A stretch of 64,000 nt of DNA, taken from NCBI RefSeq assembly GCF_009870125.1, contig NC_046683.1:186001-250000 (forward strand), in the 5' to 3' direction. Made by a program: the position numbers and the translations under genes. Positions 23,768 to 35,884 of the stretch are shown here, in pieces (positions within the stretch are counted from its first letter, which is position 1; the number at the start of each line of letters is the position of its first letter). Below the pieces are notes generated by a model. That model made no database searches, was not told the origin of the DNA, and saw nothing but the letters and a program-made list of their open reading frames with translations. Source of the DNA: Drosophila pseudoobscura (lineage: Eukaryota > Arthropoda > Insecta > Diptera > Drosophilidae).

Positions 23768-26311
23768 AGGGTTGCGCTTCTTTACAAAAGTGTAATATTC
23801 AAAGGTTTCAGGGTCTAATAAGGTTTCTTTTCGGATAAAACAATAAATTAAACATTTTTAGTCCGATTCGATAACGTCTAGATGTGCCGACTTGCGATCA
23901 AAGTTTAAAAATAAAATATTTGGCCGATAGCTATGGCAGCTATACTATATATCGCATTTTTCAATTTTTTTTGTGATTTAAAATTTTAAAATTAAATTAA
24001 ATTATTCAATGAATATTGACTAGCATATTCTTTTGTGACGTTTAGTAACTTCTGAAACTCATCTTCTTTTTATACCCGATACTCAAAATGAGAATGGGGT
24101 ACATATATTAGATTTTTGGTGAAAATGGATGTATGTAACGTCCAGAAAGAAGCGATTCTGACCCCATGAAGTATATATGTATAATCGTGATCAGCATCAA
24201 TAGCCGAGTCGATTGAGCCATGTCTGTTTGTCCTTTTGTCCGTCCCTATGAGCGCCCATTGCTCAAAGACTATAAGAGCTAGAGCAAGGACATTTTGTAT
24301 CGAGACTTTAGCAAAATGTCACTGTTGCAAGTGTATTTCAAAACATCGCCCCGCCTCCTCCCGCCCCCCACAAAAGACGAAAATCTGTGGCATCCACAAT
24401 TTCAAAGATACAAGAAAACCAAACACGTAAAATAGTAGAGAATGACTTTAATTTTTTATTGTTATACCCATAATGAGAGAACAATTTCATTCTTTCTTGC
24501 TCTGTCTCTTGGCTTTGCCAATTGCTAAATGTGAGTGCCTAGATCTCAGAGACTATAAGAGCTAGAGCAAGCAAATTTGGTATTCACACTCCTGTGATAT
24601 CGAACCTGCACAAGTGTATTTCAAAATTTCGCCCCACCCCTCTCCGCCCCCGCAAAGGACGAAAATCTAGAGCAGCCAAATTTTGTATCTCACTGTAACA
24701 AGTGTATTTCAAAACTTCGCCCCACCCCCTGTGGCATCCACAATATTTAAGATACGAGAAGACTAAAAGCGCACAATCAGAAAGAACGACCATATCTACC
24801 AGATTGCCGAATCTGGATAAAGTCGGATTATTTTTATAGCCAAAAGGAACAAATCAATATGCAGTGGCTACTCAGCGCCCGACGACACGGTCAGACACGT
24901 TTTCTGTTTCTCGCGCACGCACTCTTTGTCGCTCAATGCAGATATACTGACTATGTATTGCGTATAAATGTGGAGTTGCGGGCGCAGCAGCAACTCACAA
25001 CGTTCCTCCTCGTTTGGTTAGTATTTGGCTATAGCCTTGCATATGTTTAACAGCACTTTTAAGTGTTTTAATATTTTTTAAATCCTCCTTCCAATGCCAT
25101 TCTGAATGATCTTCAGCTAACAATAAAAAAACCTTTCAAAATATTAAACCGATCAAAAAATTTAACAAAATTAGGTGTCACAAAATCAGATAGAGTCTTT
25201 GTTTTTCTTTCAAAATTAGGAGTTTCGCAGAAGTTTTGACACTATCATCGTCAAAACAAATTGTCAGCAATTTTCTTCATAATTTTTCGTTTTTCCATGA
25301 ATGTAACTTTATCGCCAAACAATGCAAGTGCGATATTTTCATCAGATAAATACCACAAATGGATGCAGGTCTTTTTTAAAACGACGTTTGCCATTTTCCG
25401 ACTAAATCCTTTTAGTTTTACATTTCGCATATAAATTGAAATTCCAGTTTTGGAGCTTGAACAGCTTATGTTGACTGAAAACAAAAATGTGTATGAAAAG
25501 TCACTAAAAAGAGATATGTCGCGCTAATATTTTCCTTCTCGAGTTATCAACTTAAGCTCGCCTCTAAAAATATTTATTTTAAAGGTATAAATCGCCTTAG
25601 ACATCCAGCGTGCGTGGTGCATTGGTCCAGGTATTCGGAAATAATGGCCTTTCTCAGCCGATCCCAAACAAATTTGAGATAACTCTTGATTTTTTCAATA
25701 GTTCTCCTGATGTACCTGGTGTAGTCTCGGCACAGGACTCAAATGCTGCCCGTAAATATATTTCACTGATGTGATTTCTGCACGGGAGGTACAAGATTTT
25801 TTTGTCTTATAGTTTCTTTAGGCGGAATGTACCGCCGTTAAGTCGTCCAGAATTGGATACAGTTGTATCTCTGATTTTTTTTAAACTATTTCCCATTTCA
25901 TTCATTCCTATTTCGAAAGTATTTTGGATAGACGAGGGTGGCAATACTAATAATACTAATAGTAATACTCTACACGTGTAGTCTCAAAAGCTGGATATTA
26001 CTTTTTTATTGTTGGCTTAAATATTAACAAACCGAGCTGAAATTTTGCGAGCTTGATTATATTTTAATATTCTAAATCACACAAAAAATGCAATCCCATC
26101 AGAGCGATATATAGTATAGCTGCCATAGGAACCATTAGCCAACTATGATATTTCTGCACTTTGACCTCAAGTCGGCACCTCTAAATGTTGTCGAATCGGG
26201 CTCTTTATATTTTATAGTTTTCTGCCATAAGGACAATTTTTTGGCTCTAAAACCTTTGATTTTGATACATTTATAATTTGTTTTTCGCCCATACAAATAA
26301 GCGCAACACTG
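23768..26311. mobile_element. Decayed DNA transposon with ~280-bp terminal inverted repeats
   Basis: The left end (gttgcgcttctttac, from 23771) and right end (complement of gcgcaacac, 26301-26309) are inverted copies over about 280 bp. Both contain, in order, ttcaaaggttt/atcaaaggttt, tccgattcgataac/cccgattcgacaac, gtgccgacttg, ggcagctatactatatatcgc and tttttgtgattta. The interior (25020-26000) is AT-rich with a minus-strand fragment (25484-25251) including HLWYLSDENIALALFGDK, possibly transposase-derived but not recognised. Flanks atatatat (left) and atacatat (right) might be an 8-bp target duplication, but the region is low complexity. A DINE-1 copy has inserted into it. The superfamily is undetermined. 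Confidence 0.65.
24066..25014 (+). mobile_element. DINE-1-type copy G, nested in the TIR transposon
   Basis: Nearly complete: tatacccgatactcaaaatg hairpin at the left, interior blocks, and at the right gtataaatgtggagttgcgg, the stem-loop and cacaacgttcctcctcg. It lies just inside the left inverted repeat of the older element, which it splits from the interior. Confidence 0.85.
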
Positions 26312-27440
26312 ATACATATGTATTTACATATATAAATAGGTAATTTTGATCATGTATTTGTATTTGACTTGTGAAATTTGCAAAGTAGTTTCTTTTTATT
26401 TTATATTTATTGTTGAAAAAGATTTCAATATGAAATGCTGAGCAGTTCACACACAAGTTTGCATGCGTTTTTCTATGGTCTATGTTATACACACTGAAAA
26501 ATCTCCAAAAGGAGAATCGGAGAAAGTGCAGAAAACGATATCTTTACATATACAATTATAATCTTATACATATTGACGACAAATATATACAAATCAATTT
26601 CGTGGAGAAACAAACGAAGAAAAAAATGAAAACAAACTGCAACAACAATCAATTTTCGCGCTTCTTACACTCGACTTCGAAATTCAAACTCGAACTCGAA
26701 ATTATTGTGAACAATTGTAAATATGTATAAGATATGTATAGAGGGTTTAAGAACTCCAGCAAAATAGGAAAAATCAAAAATCTAGAACCTAAGAAACTCT
26801 TCCATTAGGAACACAAAAAGAAATCTGTATAATCAAAAACTAAAGAGTAAAATCGAGAAAATGTTTTTTTTTTTTTAATTACTGCATATATATATATATA
26901 TTTTTGTTTGGGTATACATATGTAAGCTACTTGCACACATATATATGTAGATGTGTATCAACATTATCGATACAACATTCTGTTAACGGTTAATGGTAAC
27001 GCTTATAATTACTGATTATGAATTATTTATAACTGCAAAAGCAGCCTTACTTTGTGTGCATTATATTCACCATAAGAAATACATAATTTAGCATGCAAAT
27101 GCGAAAAGCGTTAGATATTTAATACCAATGAAATCAATTCTAATTAAAGACTAATTGAAGCAACAAAAGTTTTCCAGCAATTCATTCGGATTCTCATTGA
27201 TACAACAAACGTTTCCTCACACAATTTTACACATATAAAAAAGTTTTTTGAATTTTTGAAATAAGAAAAACCGAAAGCAAACAAAATTTTTAGAGTATGT
27301 TTTGTTTGCTCCATCGGATCGAAATATCATTCATCCTTGAACAAAAAGTCCTAGCCTAACCTAAGTATATTAGCGCTTAAATTGGGGAGATACCGAAATT
27401 CACAACAGATATCCACAACCTGAGCTCCCTTTTTTTGTTT
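26312..27440. other. Non-coding region between the TIR element and Her
   Basis: AT-rich intergenic DNA downstream of Her (minus) with poly-T and TATATA tracts (26864-26900). No exon recognised. Confidence 0.45.
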
Positions 27441-27445
27441 TTGTT

Positions 27446-27451
27446 TTTATT
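27446..27451 (-). promoter_or_regulatory. Poly(A) signal of Her
   Basis: AATAAA on the minus strand only about 28 nt after the Her stop codon, predicting a very short 3' UTR. E(spl)-complex mRNAs usually carry K, GY or Brd boxes for microRNAs in longer 3' UTRs, and there is little room for them here. Confidence 0.5.
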
Positions 27452-27478
27452 GTAATTTTTGGTATTCTACCTTGTCTT

Positions 27479-28225
27479 TTACCATGGTCTCCAGAGGGGC
27501 GGCTCAGGGGCTGGCTTGGCCGGTAGGATCTGCTGCAGGAACTCATTGAACTGGTCGCTGAGTGCCTTGTCGTGGTGCTGCAGGAAGCTGGACACCTGCA
27601 CGGCGCACTGACGGAAGCCACCCCAGTACGACTCCGCCTCCAGTCGCTGCTGATGGGCCACCGGGCCAGAAAGTTGCGAGGAGCTGCATGCGCGTTGTTC
27701 CTGCAAAAGGTGCACGGCCAGCTCCAGGATGTCAGCCTTCTCCAACTTATTCAGCCCTGTTGTCTCCTACGCAGTTGAAGAATGGAGAATGGTCAGCTGG
27801 GACTGTTCTAGACTATGATCCCTACACCTAGGCTGGGACCTAGAACCAAGGCTACCTACCATGTGAGCTAGATCCGCGATAATAATCTTTAGCTCGTCCA
27901 GGCAGTTGTTGATGCGCGCACGACGCTTGCGCTCTAGCAGCGGCTTCATCACTTTGCGGTACTCAGAGGAGCGTGACAAGCCCTGCTCTACGTAGCCACC
28001 TCTAAAAATCTGGTTGCGCTTCATCTCGTTTGGAATATACGTGGACTTCGCAAGGGTTGCCGTGCTCTTGGCTCCGAATTGCACGCCGTTTTTACACAGA
28101 CTGACTGTCAGAGCCCAGGTCGCCGTAGCAGCAGTGGCACTGGCAGTAGCAGAAGCAGAGCAGCGTTTTTCGCTTAAATCAGCTCCAATTTCTGATAGCC
28201 ACTCCGACAGCAGACGAGGCTGCAT
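27479..28225 (-). CDS. Her: Her: bHLH-Orange transcriptional repressor with C-terminal WRPW
   Basis: Two exons, 28225-27860 and 27766-27479, with a 93-nt intron in phase 0, give 217 aa. This is a nuclear Hairy/E(spl)-class repressor that binds N/E-box DNA as a dimer and recruits Groucho. A serine/alanine-rich N-terminal extension of about 85 residues precedes the bHLH (about 89-147). The basic region has the class-specific proline ([16 protein letters not shown]) and helix 2 starts [14 protein letters not shown]. The Orange domain follows (about 160-200; [14 protein letters not shown]). The last four residues are WRPW, the Groucho-binding motif. The intron splits the HLH loop, as in many hairy-type genes. 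I assign it to Her because it lies beside Frq1 and has a single intron; another HES-type paralogue is a less likely alternative. The ATG at 28225 has A at -3. A weaker out-of-frame ATG lies 7 nt upstream. Confidence 0.92.
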
Positions 28226-28232
28226 TCTCCAT

Positions 28233-31200
28233 TGACAAAAATAACAAGAAAAGAAGGCTAGCCTCGGAGGCCGGAGCTTTTAATACCCTTGCAGATTGAT
28301 CGTTCCATTCCTTTTTCAGCTATAGGAATATTGTCAGCAGTATCTTATACTCAGAATATCATTCTATGATATCTGGATGACACACTGTTCCAATAAAAAT
28401 AAGCAAAGAATATATAGGTCTGTGCAAAGATGATCGAAAAAACAGACTGTCTTATGGAAGTGTGTAAAAACTGCCGATGCCAGGCAAAGTTTTGTTTATT
28501 AGACTTGAGATAGTGGACAAGGGATAGGGGACCTGGGGCTTTTTCAAGTGGCAGAGACATGGATGGCCGTCCAGATCGTGTCATTTTTTTCTATGCTCGT
28601 TGAGCGGCGAAAAGGAAGGGGTGAAAGGGTCACCCTATCCATCCCCCCGGAGACCGGCTTAGCTGATACGCCGTCGAGCCACGATCTTTTCACGTTCACC
28701 ATTAGCTTTGTATGCTACTAGAAACTGCACACAGCTCACCTCGCAACAGGTGGCTAAGGTTCTCCATTTCCAAGTCAAAATCCACCGAAATGACTGTCGC
28801 CATCCTGTTTATCCAATGGCGACAACGGGGAATGTGGCTCTGGTCTGGTCTCACCTGACAGAGGGTACTCTGTTACGTACTATAGAATTGCGTAGAATTT
28901 TTGATAAGTATGTAGGTACAGACGTTATTTGAAGAAACACTCCATGTAGCTACAACGCCTTTTTTGGATTTCCCGGATTTTCCGCGATGTCAATCTCCAA
29001 TGAATCGGAACTGCGCCGCTGAGTCTCGGATTCTGTCTTTGTTGATCTTTCAGTAGTGGCTTTATTTTTTAAATGGCTTTTCGAGATTGCGGCAAGCCTT
29101 CCGGGAGCTTCCCACGATCGATCGGCCCGATCTTTGTGGCGGCTTTTAAACGCCACACATGACTGTGAACATGGGCTGGGGCTGAAACAGGGGTATGCGG
29201 CATGGGTAATGCGGAAAACACATGTTGTGAGCCCCCCTTACATTGCAGTTTTGCTCGTGCGCAAATTATAATGTCTAAATACCCTAATAAGGAGCTTCAG
29301 CATTCGATGACAGACCCTGCGAACTTTGAAATTGCTGAAGAATAAGAAATGCGTTAGAGGGAATGGAGTTGCCAAGGCTGCGCTCTATCAAGAAAGAATA
29401 GAAAAAAACAGTCTCGTCTCTCGCTTATGCTATTCGATCTACTACATTCTACTTTCGATGAGACAACCAGTTCAGATGAGTGCTTCATTCTTGAATGAAT
29501 GTGATTCTTAGAAAGAGTTTGAGCTTGGAAAATAAACAAAAAGCTGTTGATAAAACCCGAAATATTAATTGAGCTTCAATTCCGAATACCATTTTTATTC
29601 ATAGAGGGTAAGAATAACAGCAACTGTCAGCACTCTACAGATACAGATCGCCATGAGCATGAAGATCTCTATAAGGTCTATAGAGTCATTACGTCTCCAC
29701 CAAAACACACGAAGCTCATTAACAATGATGCAGACAACTTGTCAGGGCTCCCCTCAAACTTTTTCAATCTGATCCGTGGACTGGGAGCGTGAGAAATAAC
29801 GCGTTCATCGACGCGGAATGGTTCTCCCACCGAGTAGCAGGGCGAAATAATCAGCTTTTCGCGCATAACAACGCGTTGGGCGTTGAGTACCATGCATTAT
29901 GTTGTATGTAACATTTGCAGGTGCCGAAATAAGGAAGCAGTTCGCTCTAGCTAGGGCTCAATGGCTCTGCCCCAGGACTCTAGATTGAACCTACAGCTCT
30001 GCAATATAGGCAGATTTAGGTTGTATTATTTCTGAAAGTAAAGAATGAGGTGCGGGTCTCGTCTCAAAATAGATTAATAATACATACAATACGGGTCGAA
30101 GTGAGGTGCAAGCAGTATGGAGAAGTATCATCTAGTATCGACTAGCTGCTAGGAAAAACTGGAGTAGAAGAGGTGTGGGAGTCGGAATAGGGATAAGGAG
30201 AAGAAAATTTTGTCATTACCCTATAAAGGGATCGGGACCCAGGGACTTGCAATTTTTTGGTTCCCTTTGTTTCGGCGGAGTTGGAGCTGGTTATCGTATA
30301 GATCTCGCGTAAAAACTCTGAAATCAAAAATGCCAAACCAAAAAGTAAATCTATTACAGATAATTGTAGAAACCTAACACCAGAATCAGCTTTGTCTTTT
30401 GCGAAGTACATATTCGAAAACCTGTATCAAATATAGAAAAAAGAAGGTCAAAATGTCCTAAAAATCACTTTATATTTTTAAAGAAACATTTTTATTCTCA
30501 TTACAACATAACTCTCACGAGTAGTCTCCATAAATGTTCCCTTTTACTTGCCTTTTTTTATGTAATTTGGTTTCACTGTTCCTCAAGCTGTGCGATATGG
30601 ACCATTTCCAGGCCCTAGTTCTGTGGAAACTGACTGTGGCTGAAACGTCTATAAAATTGCTCATTAAACATATGTATGTATATGTATCAGTTGAGGATAA
30701 GGGGTTGCTGGCAATGACTTACATCATAAAAACCGGTGCTCTCTACATAAATGCTTTCTCTTCTCTTGTGTAGTCTGCGAGATATTCCCAAGCAGCCAAA
30801 TATAGACACAAGTTGTAACGCACTTTAAGTGCACTCCGAAACATCTTGAAATTAAAAAAAAAAAAAAACAGCAACAACACAGAGGAGACGAAATACAAAA
30901 CAGCCATTTGAGGCATGTGATAATACGAGTACGAGACAGCAGCGCAGCAAGGGCAAGCAGGGACATGAAACGAGTCGCGTTGCACATTCGACATATGAAT
31001 GCAGAGTTCAAGTGCATGCCATGACACAGACTCTGCTATACTGTATCTGTGCTGCAAAGTGTTTTTTCCCAGGAGCTATTTATAACTATTTCGTTCCCAG
31101 TCCTATCTTTCGGCACTATGATTATGACGCTGGATGCGACGCTGCTTTTGTTCCTCATCTGGTCATTTAGGTAGTCGAATCTTTGGTACTCTACTGAGCA

Positions 31201-31880
31201 GATGAAGTACTTGTAGAAATGGAAGGTAGGAATATAAAAGATATATGTGTAGACATTCGGAAACAGACAAGATTTCTTTCTAAAGGAATACCTGTGACCA
31301 ATTTCTTTGAAGCCGAAGCAAGATGCAAGCATTCCAATTTACAAAACGCTCCTGCAATATGTATCTTAGAAAAAAAAACAGGCTCAGTTAGTCAGGAGCC
31401 CGACCTACCCTTTAAAAGGGAAGCAGGCGCCAAAACATACGGTTTCTGGATGTTGAATGCTGGGGCCGAGAATTTGTATTAAGAGTTGGGAATGGACATG
31501 CACATGGAAATGGAGATAAAGATGGATATGGGACTTTGACTGAGAGTCGGCCACATGCGAGGAGTCGGTGCAACGAAAGTATTGCAGCTGTGTGAGAGAA
31601 GAAGTCTATTTTTGGGGCCAGTAGTGCTGCTGCTGTTGAGGTTGCCACATGTGTTGCTAAAAGGCATTGTAATGAGAGCAGAAATAGAACTCCACTTGAG
31701 CAATGTCTCATAAAGCAGACTTGAAGTTTGGCGCGCAATGTGCGACACACACAAATATATGGATGCCTGTTATGTTTTATTTTTAATCTTTCGATTTTGG
31801 AATTCATTCTCTCAAAAAAGGCCTCTCACTCTCTGGCCTGCACGCAGTGAGTGCGAGTGATCAATTGAGGGAGAGAGCAC
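28233..31880. promoter_or_regulatory. Shared intergenic region between Her (-) and the WRPW gene (+)
   Basis: About 3.7 kb between divergent WRPW-encoding genes. Su(H)-type words YGTGRGAA: CGTGAGAA at 29788-29795 (plus) and CGTGGGAA as complement of 29109-29116. Proneural-type RCAGSTG E-boxes: ACAGGTG 28746-28752, GCAGGTG 29917-29923, GCAGCTG 31584-31590. The E-box number is close to chance expectation; the Su(H) number is somewhat above it. Open frames here (for example 28950-29156 minus) lack supporting features. Confidence 0.35.
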
Positions 31881-31881
31881 T

Positions 31882-31920
31882 CATATAAGACGAGGAGTAT
31901 GCGCGTATTTTTGGACAGTC
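31882..31920 (+). promoter_or_regulatory. Candidate TATA + Inr core promoter of the WRPW gene
   Basis: A TATA-like element (catataag, 31882-31889) lies 33 nt upstream of an initiator-like acAGTC with +1 at 31917. The +1 site is 70 nt before the ATG. A GAGA-rich stretch (31871-31878) and repeated gagtg words lie just upstream. The placement is consistent with a short first-exon 5' UTR. Confidence 0.5.
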
Positions 31921-31986
31921 TTTGTGCAGGAGCTCGTCGCGTTTGAACCCTGAGAACAAAAGCAGTGCAGGCGCACCGGAACCTCA

Positions 31987-32633
31987 ATGGGCGTCATCTA
32001 TAAGATTCTTAAGCAGCAACGTGAGCAGCAGCACCGGGGTCTTACCATGGACCTTAGCCTGAGCACGGCCACTAAGTGTAAGGTGCAGGCGGCCATTAAG
32101 CAACGCCAGCAGCAGCGCCAACTTGAGAACCACCTGGAGCCAGAGCCAGAACCAGTTCGGAGCCAGGAGAGGGATCACGACAAGGAAGAGCTTTCCGAGC
32201 AGCAGTTGCAGCAGCTCTGCCGCTTTCTGGCCGAGAATGCGGCACGCAAAAAGGTAAGGAAGCCCCCGAGAAACTTACCTGGTTGTGTGCTAAACGGCTT
32301 ATTCTGGTGCAGCGCCAAAGCTTCAAGCTGAAATACGATAGCGAACTACCAGCGGATCATGTGAAAGATCGGGAACACGAACAAGAGCGAGAAGGGGAAC
32401 GGGAGCAGGTGGAACTCTCATCGCCAGGCCAAGTCATAGAGATGGATCTAATCGAGCAGCTGCATCATGCCCACTTACCTTCCACAGCCACAGCCAGGAG
32501 TAATGCGTCCACGGCGCCACGTGACAGCATCCTGCTGAAGATACGCCATCAGATCTTCGAGCGGAAGCGACAGCGCCAGCGGCAGCTGGCAGAGCTAGTG
32601 CAACAGCGACTGGTGGTGTGGCGCCCGTGGTAG
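31987..32633 (+). CDS. Non-bHLH protein with C-terminal WRPW (putative Groucho-binding protein)
   Basis: Exon 1 is 31987-32253 and exon 2 is 32313-32633, with a 59-nt GT-AG phase-0 intron typical of Drosophila; the product is 195 aa. It is very rich in Gln, Glu, Arg and Lys and predicted mostly helical, with charged stretches (LEPEPEPV; REHEQEREGEREQ). A short hydrophobic-basic helix (ILLKIRHQIFERKRQRQ) leads into the exact C-terminus QRLVVWRPW. No bHLH or Orange domain, zinc finger or homeodomain is visible. The C-terminal WRPW is the established Groucho/TLE docking motif, so a nuclear co-repressor adaptor or modulator is inferred. The first ATG has a weak context; the ATG at 32047 (ttaccATGG) has A at -3 and could be the real start, giving 175 aa. 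A TATA-Inr promoter lies upstream and AATAAA at 32945. I do not recognise the gene. Confidence 0.82.
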
Positions 32634-32970
32634 GGCTCTCCTGCAAGTACAGTCCTGGCCATAGCCATAGCCATAAGCGAGAGAGACTCGAAAACTGAAA
32701 CTAGTCTAGGGTTAGGTTTTAAGAATGCTTTAGGTTTTATTCCTTCTGCAGAGTGATGATCGCGCTTCTCTTCCATTTTTCCCTTTCTATTTTTTTTGCT
32801 GTTAATTATAGTTAATAGTAATGATTTTTCCTTAGCTTAAGTCGATGCACGAGTATGTAAAAGAGCTTCCCATATATTATGTATTCTGAATGGTAATATT
32901 TTTTTTTTGTTTTAAAGAGGAATGAGTGCACCATGTATTTTTTGAATAAAACTGTATTATTTCATTGTAA
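32634..32970 (+). other. 3' UTR of the WRPW gene with poly(A) signal
   Basis: AT-rich, T-rich sequence after the stop. The first canonical AATAAA is at 32945-32950, predicting a 3' UTR of about 330 nt. A diverged direct repeat of the region 32790-32990 seems to follow at 33110-33310 (both contain gttaatnatagttaa, ttccttagc and catatattatgta words), suggesting an old local duplication. Confidence 0.5.
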
Positions 32971-35884
32971 TTATTCTTAATTTTTCTCCCGAATGATCTC
33001 TATATATTTTAAGCAACTCGTACTCGTACTTATTCCTTCAAATTTTCTCCCAATTCCAAAATTTCAATATTTCGCGGTAAAAATTCAAAATTTTGCCCCT
33101 ATTGTACAACAACACCAGTTTTCTGTGGTCTGTTAATCATAGTTAAAAATGAATTTTCCTTAGCATAAATATATAGACCAAGTGTGCGAAAGATGCAGGA
33201 GTTGCCATATATTATGTACTCTCCATGATGCTTTTATTATATATTTATTTTTTTGATTGTTTAATGAGAGCAATGAGAAAAACATTTTGTTTTTTTTTTT
33301 TAATTGCTTGATTTATTTGAATTATTTTTAGTTCTTTCCCTTAAATACCAACATTTTTGGAGGTCAAAATTCGAGCTCAGTTGAATTTTCGTTGGATGAT
33401 TTTGCTTAACATTCGATCTTTCTTGGCTATTAACTGAGATTTCACAAAACGCAAAAAGATGAGTTAGCATTTGACATTCCATAGCTGGCATTCCATTCCG
33501 AGGATAGTTATGGTTATGTATGAATCCGATTGATTATTTGATCTTGAACTGAATATTTTTTTAAAGATCTTTCTGATATATTTAATTTTGAAATATTGCT
33601 TACATTTATATTTATATTCAATAAGTTTATCGTCACGTATGCCACATGATTGGACAACGAATATCAAAGCAAATGTTTTGTAAAACATACCGAAACGATT
33701 ATTGTGACCGTTTCAGAAATTCATACCCTACCAACGTTTTTACGGAAATCGCAGCGACTATGGTCACCACTGCTATGCTTATCGAACCACATATACGATA
33801 TATTGTGACCACGACTTACTAATGTATGTTAACGCGTATTACACCATATACATATGTACATGATAAAGTACATACGAGTATGTGGTGCGGCAAATGATTT
33901 AATTGCACCGCACATCGTTGCTTTCATTTTGTGGAATATCATGACAAAAATACTTTGGTACGCATGCGCCACCTTTACTGGTCTTCTCAATGTTTGGGGC
34001 TACGGTAAATAGATATTTTATAGTTGTAAGGAGGGTTTCTCTAAGTGGATCGGAGGTACACACAGACTTAGTTTGGTACTAGTGGTACACAGAATGGAGA
34101 ATTTGAGAATATTTTCTCGCATTCCCATTAGACTGGCAGAAAAGAAAATGTGAAACCTCAAAGGGGAAGTAGGCCTGGCTCTTAGCTCAACCCCCGTAAA
34201 CAAGAGTGCTACATTCTCTAAGAAGGTTCTTCCGTGATTTTTGTGACTAAACTAACTAACTTAGACCAAATTTAGAACTAAATGTACAATTGTTTATAGT
34301 GGTTACAATTAATTAACTTAACAAATCAATTTACACAACAATTTAATATTAAATTCGTTAGACGAAAGGTGCTCAGGACCTGTACGATCAATTACGGAGA
34401 AAATTTTGACTCTCCCTCTTGCACCCACCACTTAAATGCTAAAATCAATTGATACGTTAGTGTATATGTAGATATATATATATACAGATAAATCTCAACT
34501 TACAGATAGACAAGTGTATACATAAATACGCGTTTCACACAAATATCGATTACTTATAATATTGACTTATAAATTTATAGATCGATATATAGAATAGTGG
34601 TACCCATTGTATGTGTGTGTTTGTGTTTACATCGCATGATTCTCCATGTGTTTGTCTCTCTGTTCTGTCGGTCGTTTTGTCGATCGCTCTGTCAATATTT
34701 CGTACGGTATCTCTGCATCTGTTAATTTTTTTTTTTACATAAAAGTATAATTATACCAGACACACACACACACATATGTATTTTGCTTCAGGCGTCTAAG
34801 CAAACTATCTTTTAGATAACGTTTTTTTTCCGAAAATCGTATTTTCACTTATCACTTTATTTTTTTTTTTTAATATAACGCCAAATATCGATCTTAACTA
34901 AATCCTGAATACCGATCAGTTTTTTTTTGCACTTAAGCTCGAGAAATCTGTTTCGAGAAATTTCTGTCTTTCCCAAAGAACATTTTTTATGAATTGTATG
35001 GCGTAGCACATTATCTAAGATGTTACATAACGTTCAGAGTAGCGTATACTCTACAATATATGTATGTATATGTATATCTTATCGAGATGATAGAAAGTAA
35101 GTTCATACCGTAGGGAATATCGGAGCTCCAAAAAAAACTCTCTCTCTCTCTTTCTCCCAATCTGTCTTTTTTTCTCCCATATTCTTCTGTTTTTTTCTTT
35201 ATATTCGTCTGCAGCTAAGCTTTCGCGAATATCGTATCGACTAAACTTATGTATACTTACGTATTCTCATGTATTTTACTATAGTTTTGTTTTTCATGCC
35301 CTTCTGTTTATCTGTAGCTAAGCTCGTATAGTATTCGAGTATTCTATCTAACTATTCCGAAACAAGCTTCTACATGTTTCAGACCGTAGACCGTACATGA
35401 GTGAATATGTTAACGTATACTACACCATACAACATACGATGGTGTTTAAACTCTTCCCCAACTTTCTTTGTGTGTGTGTGGACTGAAATCTATGTATTGA
35501 CATTTCTTATCTGTCTTTCAAATACACTTGGTATCACTCAGCGTAGAACTACCAATCAGTGTGTACATATAAATATGTTAATAATATTATTAAGTTACTT
35601 ATAAGTGGACATCTAGATATTCAAAAGACAAAGACATGTATTTTGTACGTTAGTCGTCATGAATACGCGCTATCGTTATTGATAGTTCAAACTTAATGCT
35701 TGATATTGACAGGATAAGTCTCAGACTCGGGCTCGATCTTGGAGTGTGGAAAGGTGGTGTCTGCAGGATAGATGGGATGTGCTTGAGTGCTTAAACGGTC
35801 GTGGTGGTAATGTGGGGGTTAAACTGTCGAGGCTAGATGCTGGTAGAGCGTCCCAAATCAAGGCTCGATGTGGTGGTATCTGTT
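32971..35884. other. Non-coding region between the WRPW gene and the GPCR stop
   Basis: AT-rich with long T runs on the plus strand (33288-33301, 34728-34738, 34860-34873), TATATA stretches (34466-34482) and a CT tract (35141-35152). The upper part is probably the GPCR 3' UTR: it reads A-rich on the minus strand and has several possible AATAAA signals, for example complementary to 34856-34861. No convincing coding exon seen. Confidence 0.45.

Noticed and set aside
28950..29270. Minus-strand frame of up to ~95 codons with polar, protein-like composition
   Set aside because: No ATG, weak acceptor only, and frames of this length are expected by chance in the window.
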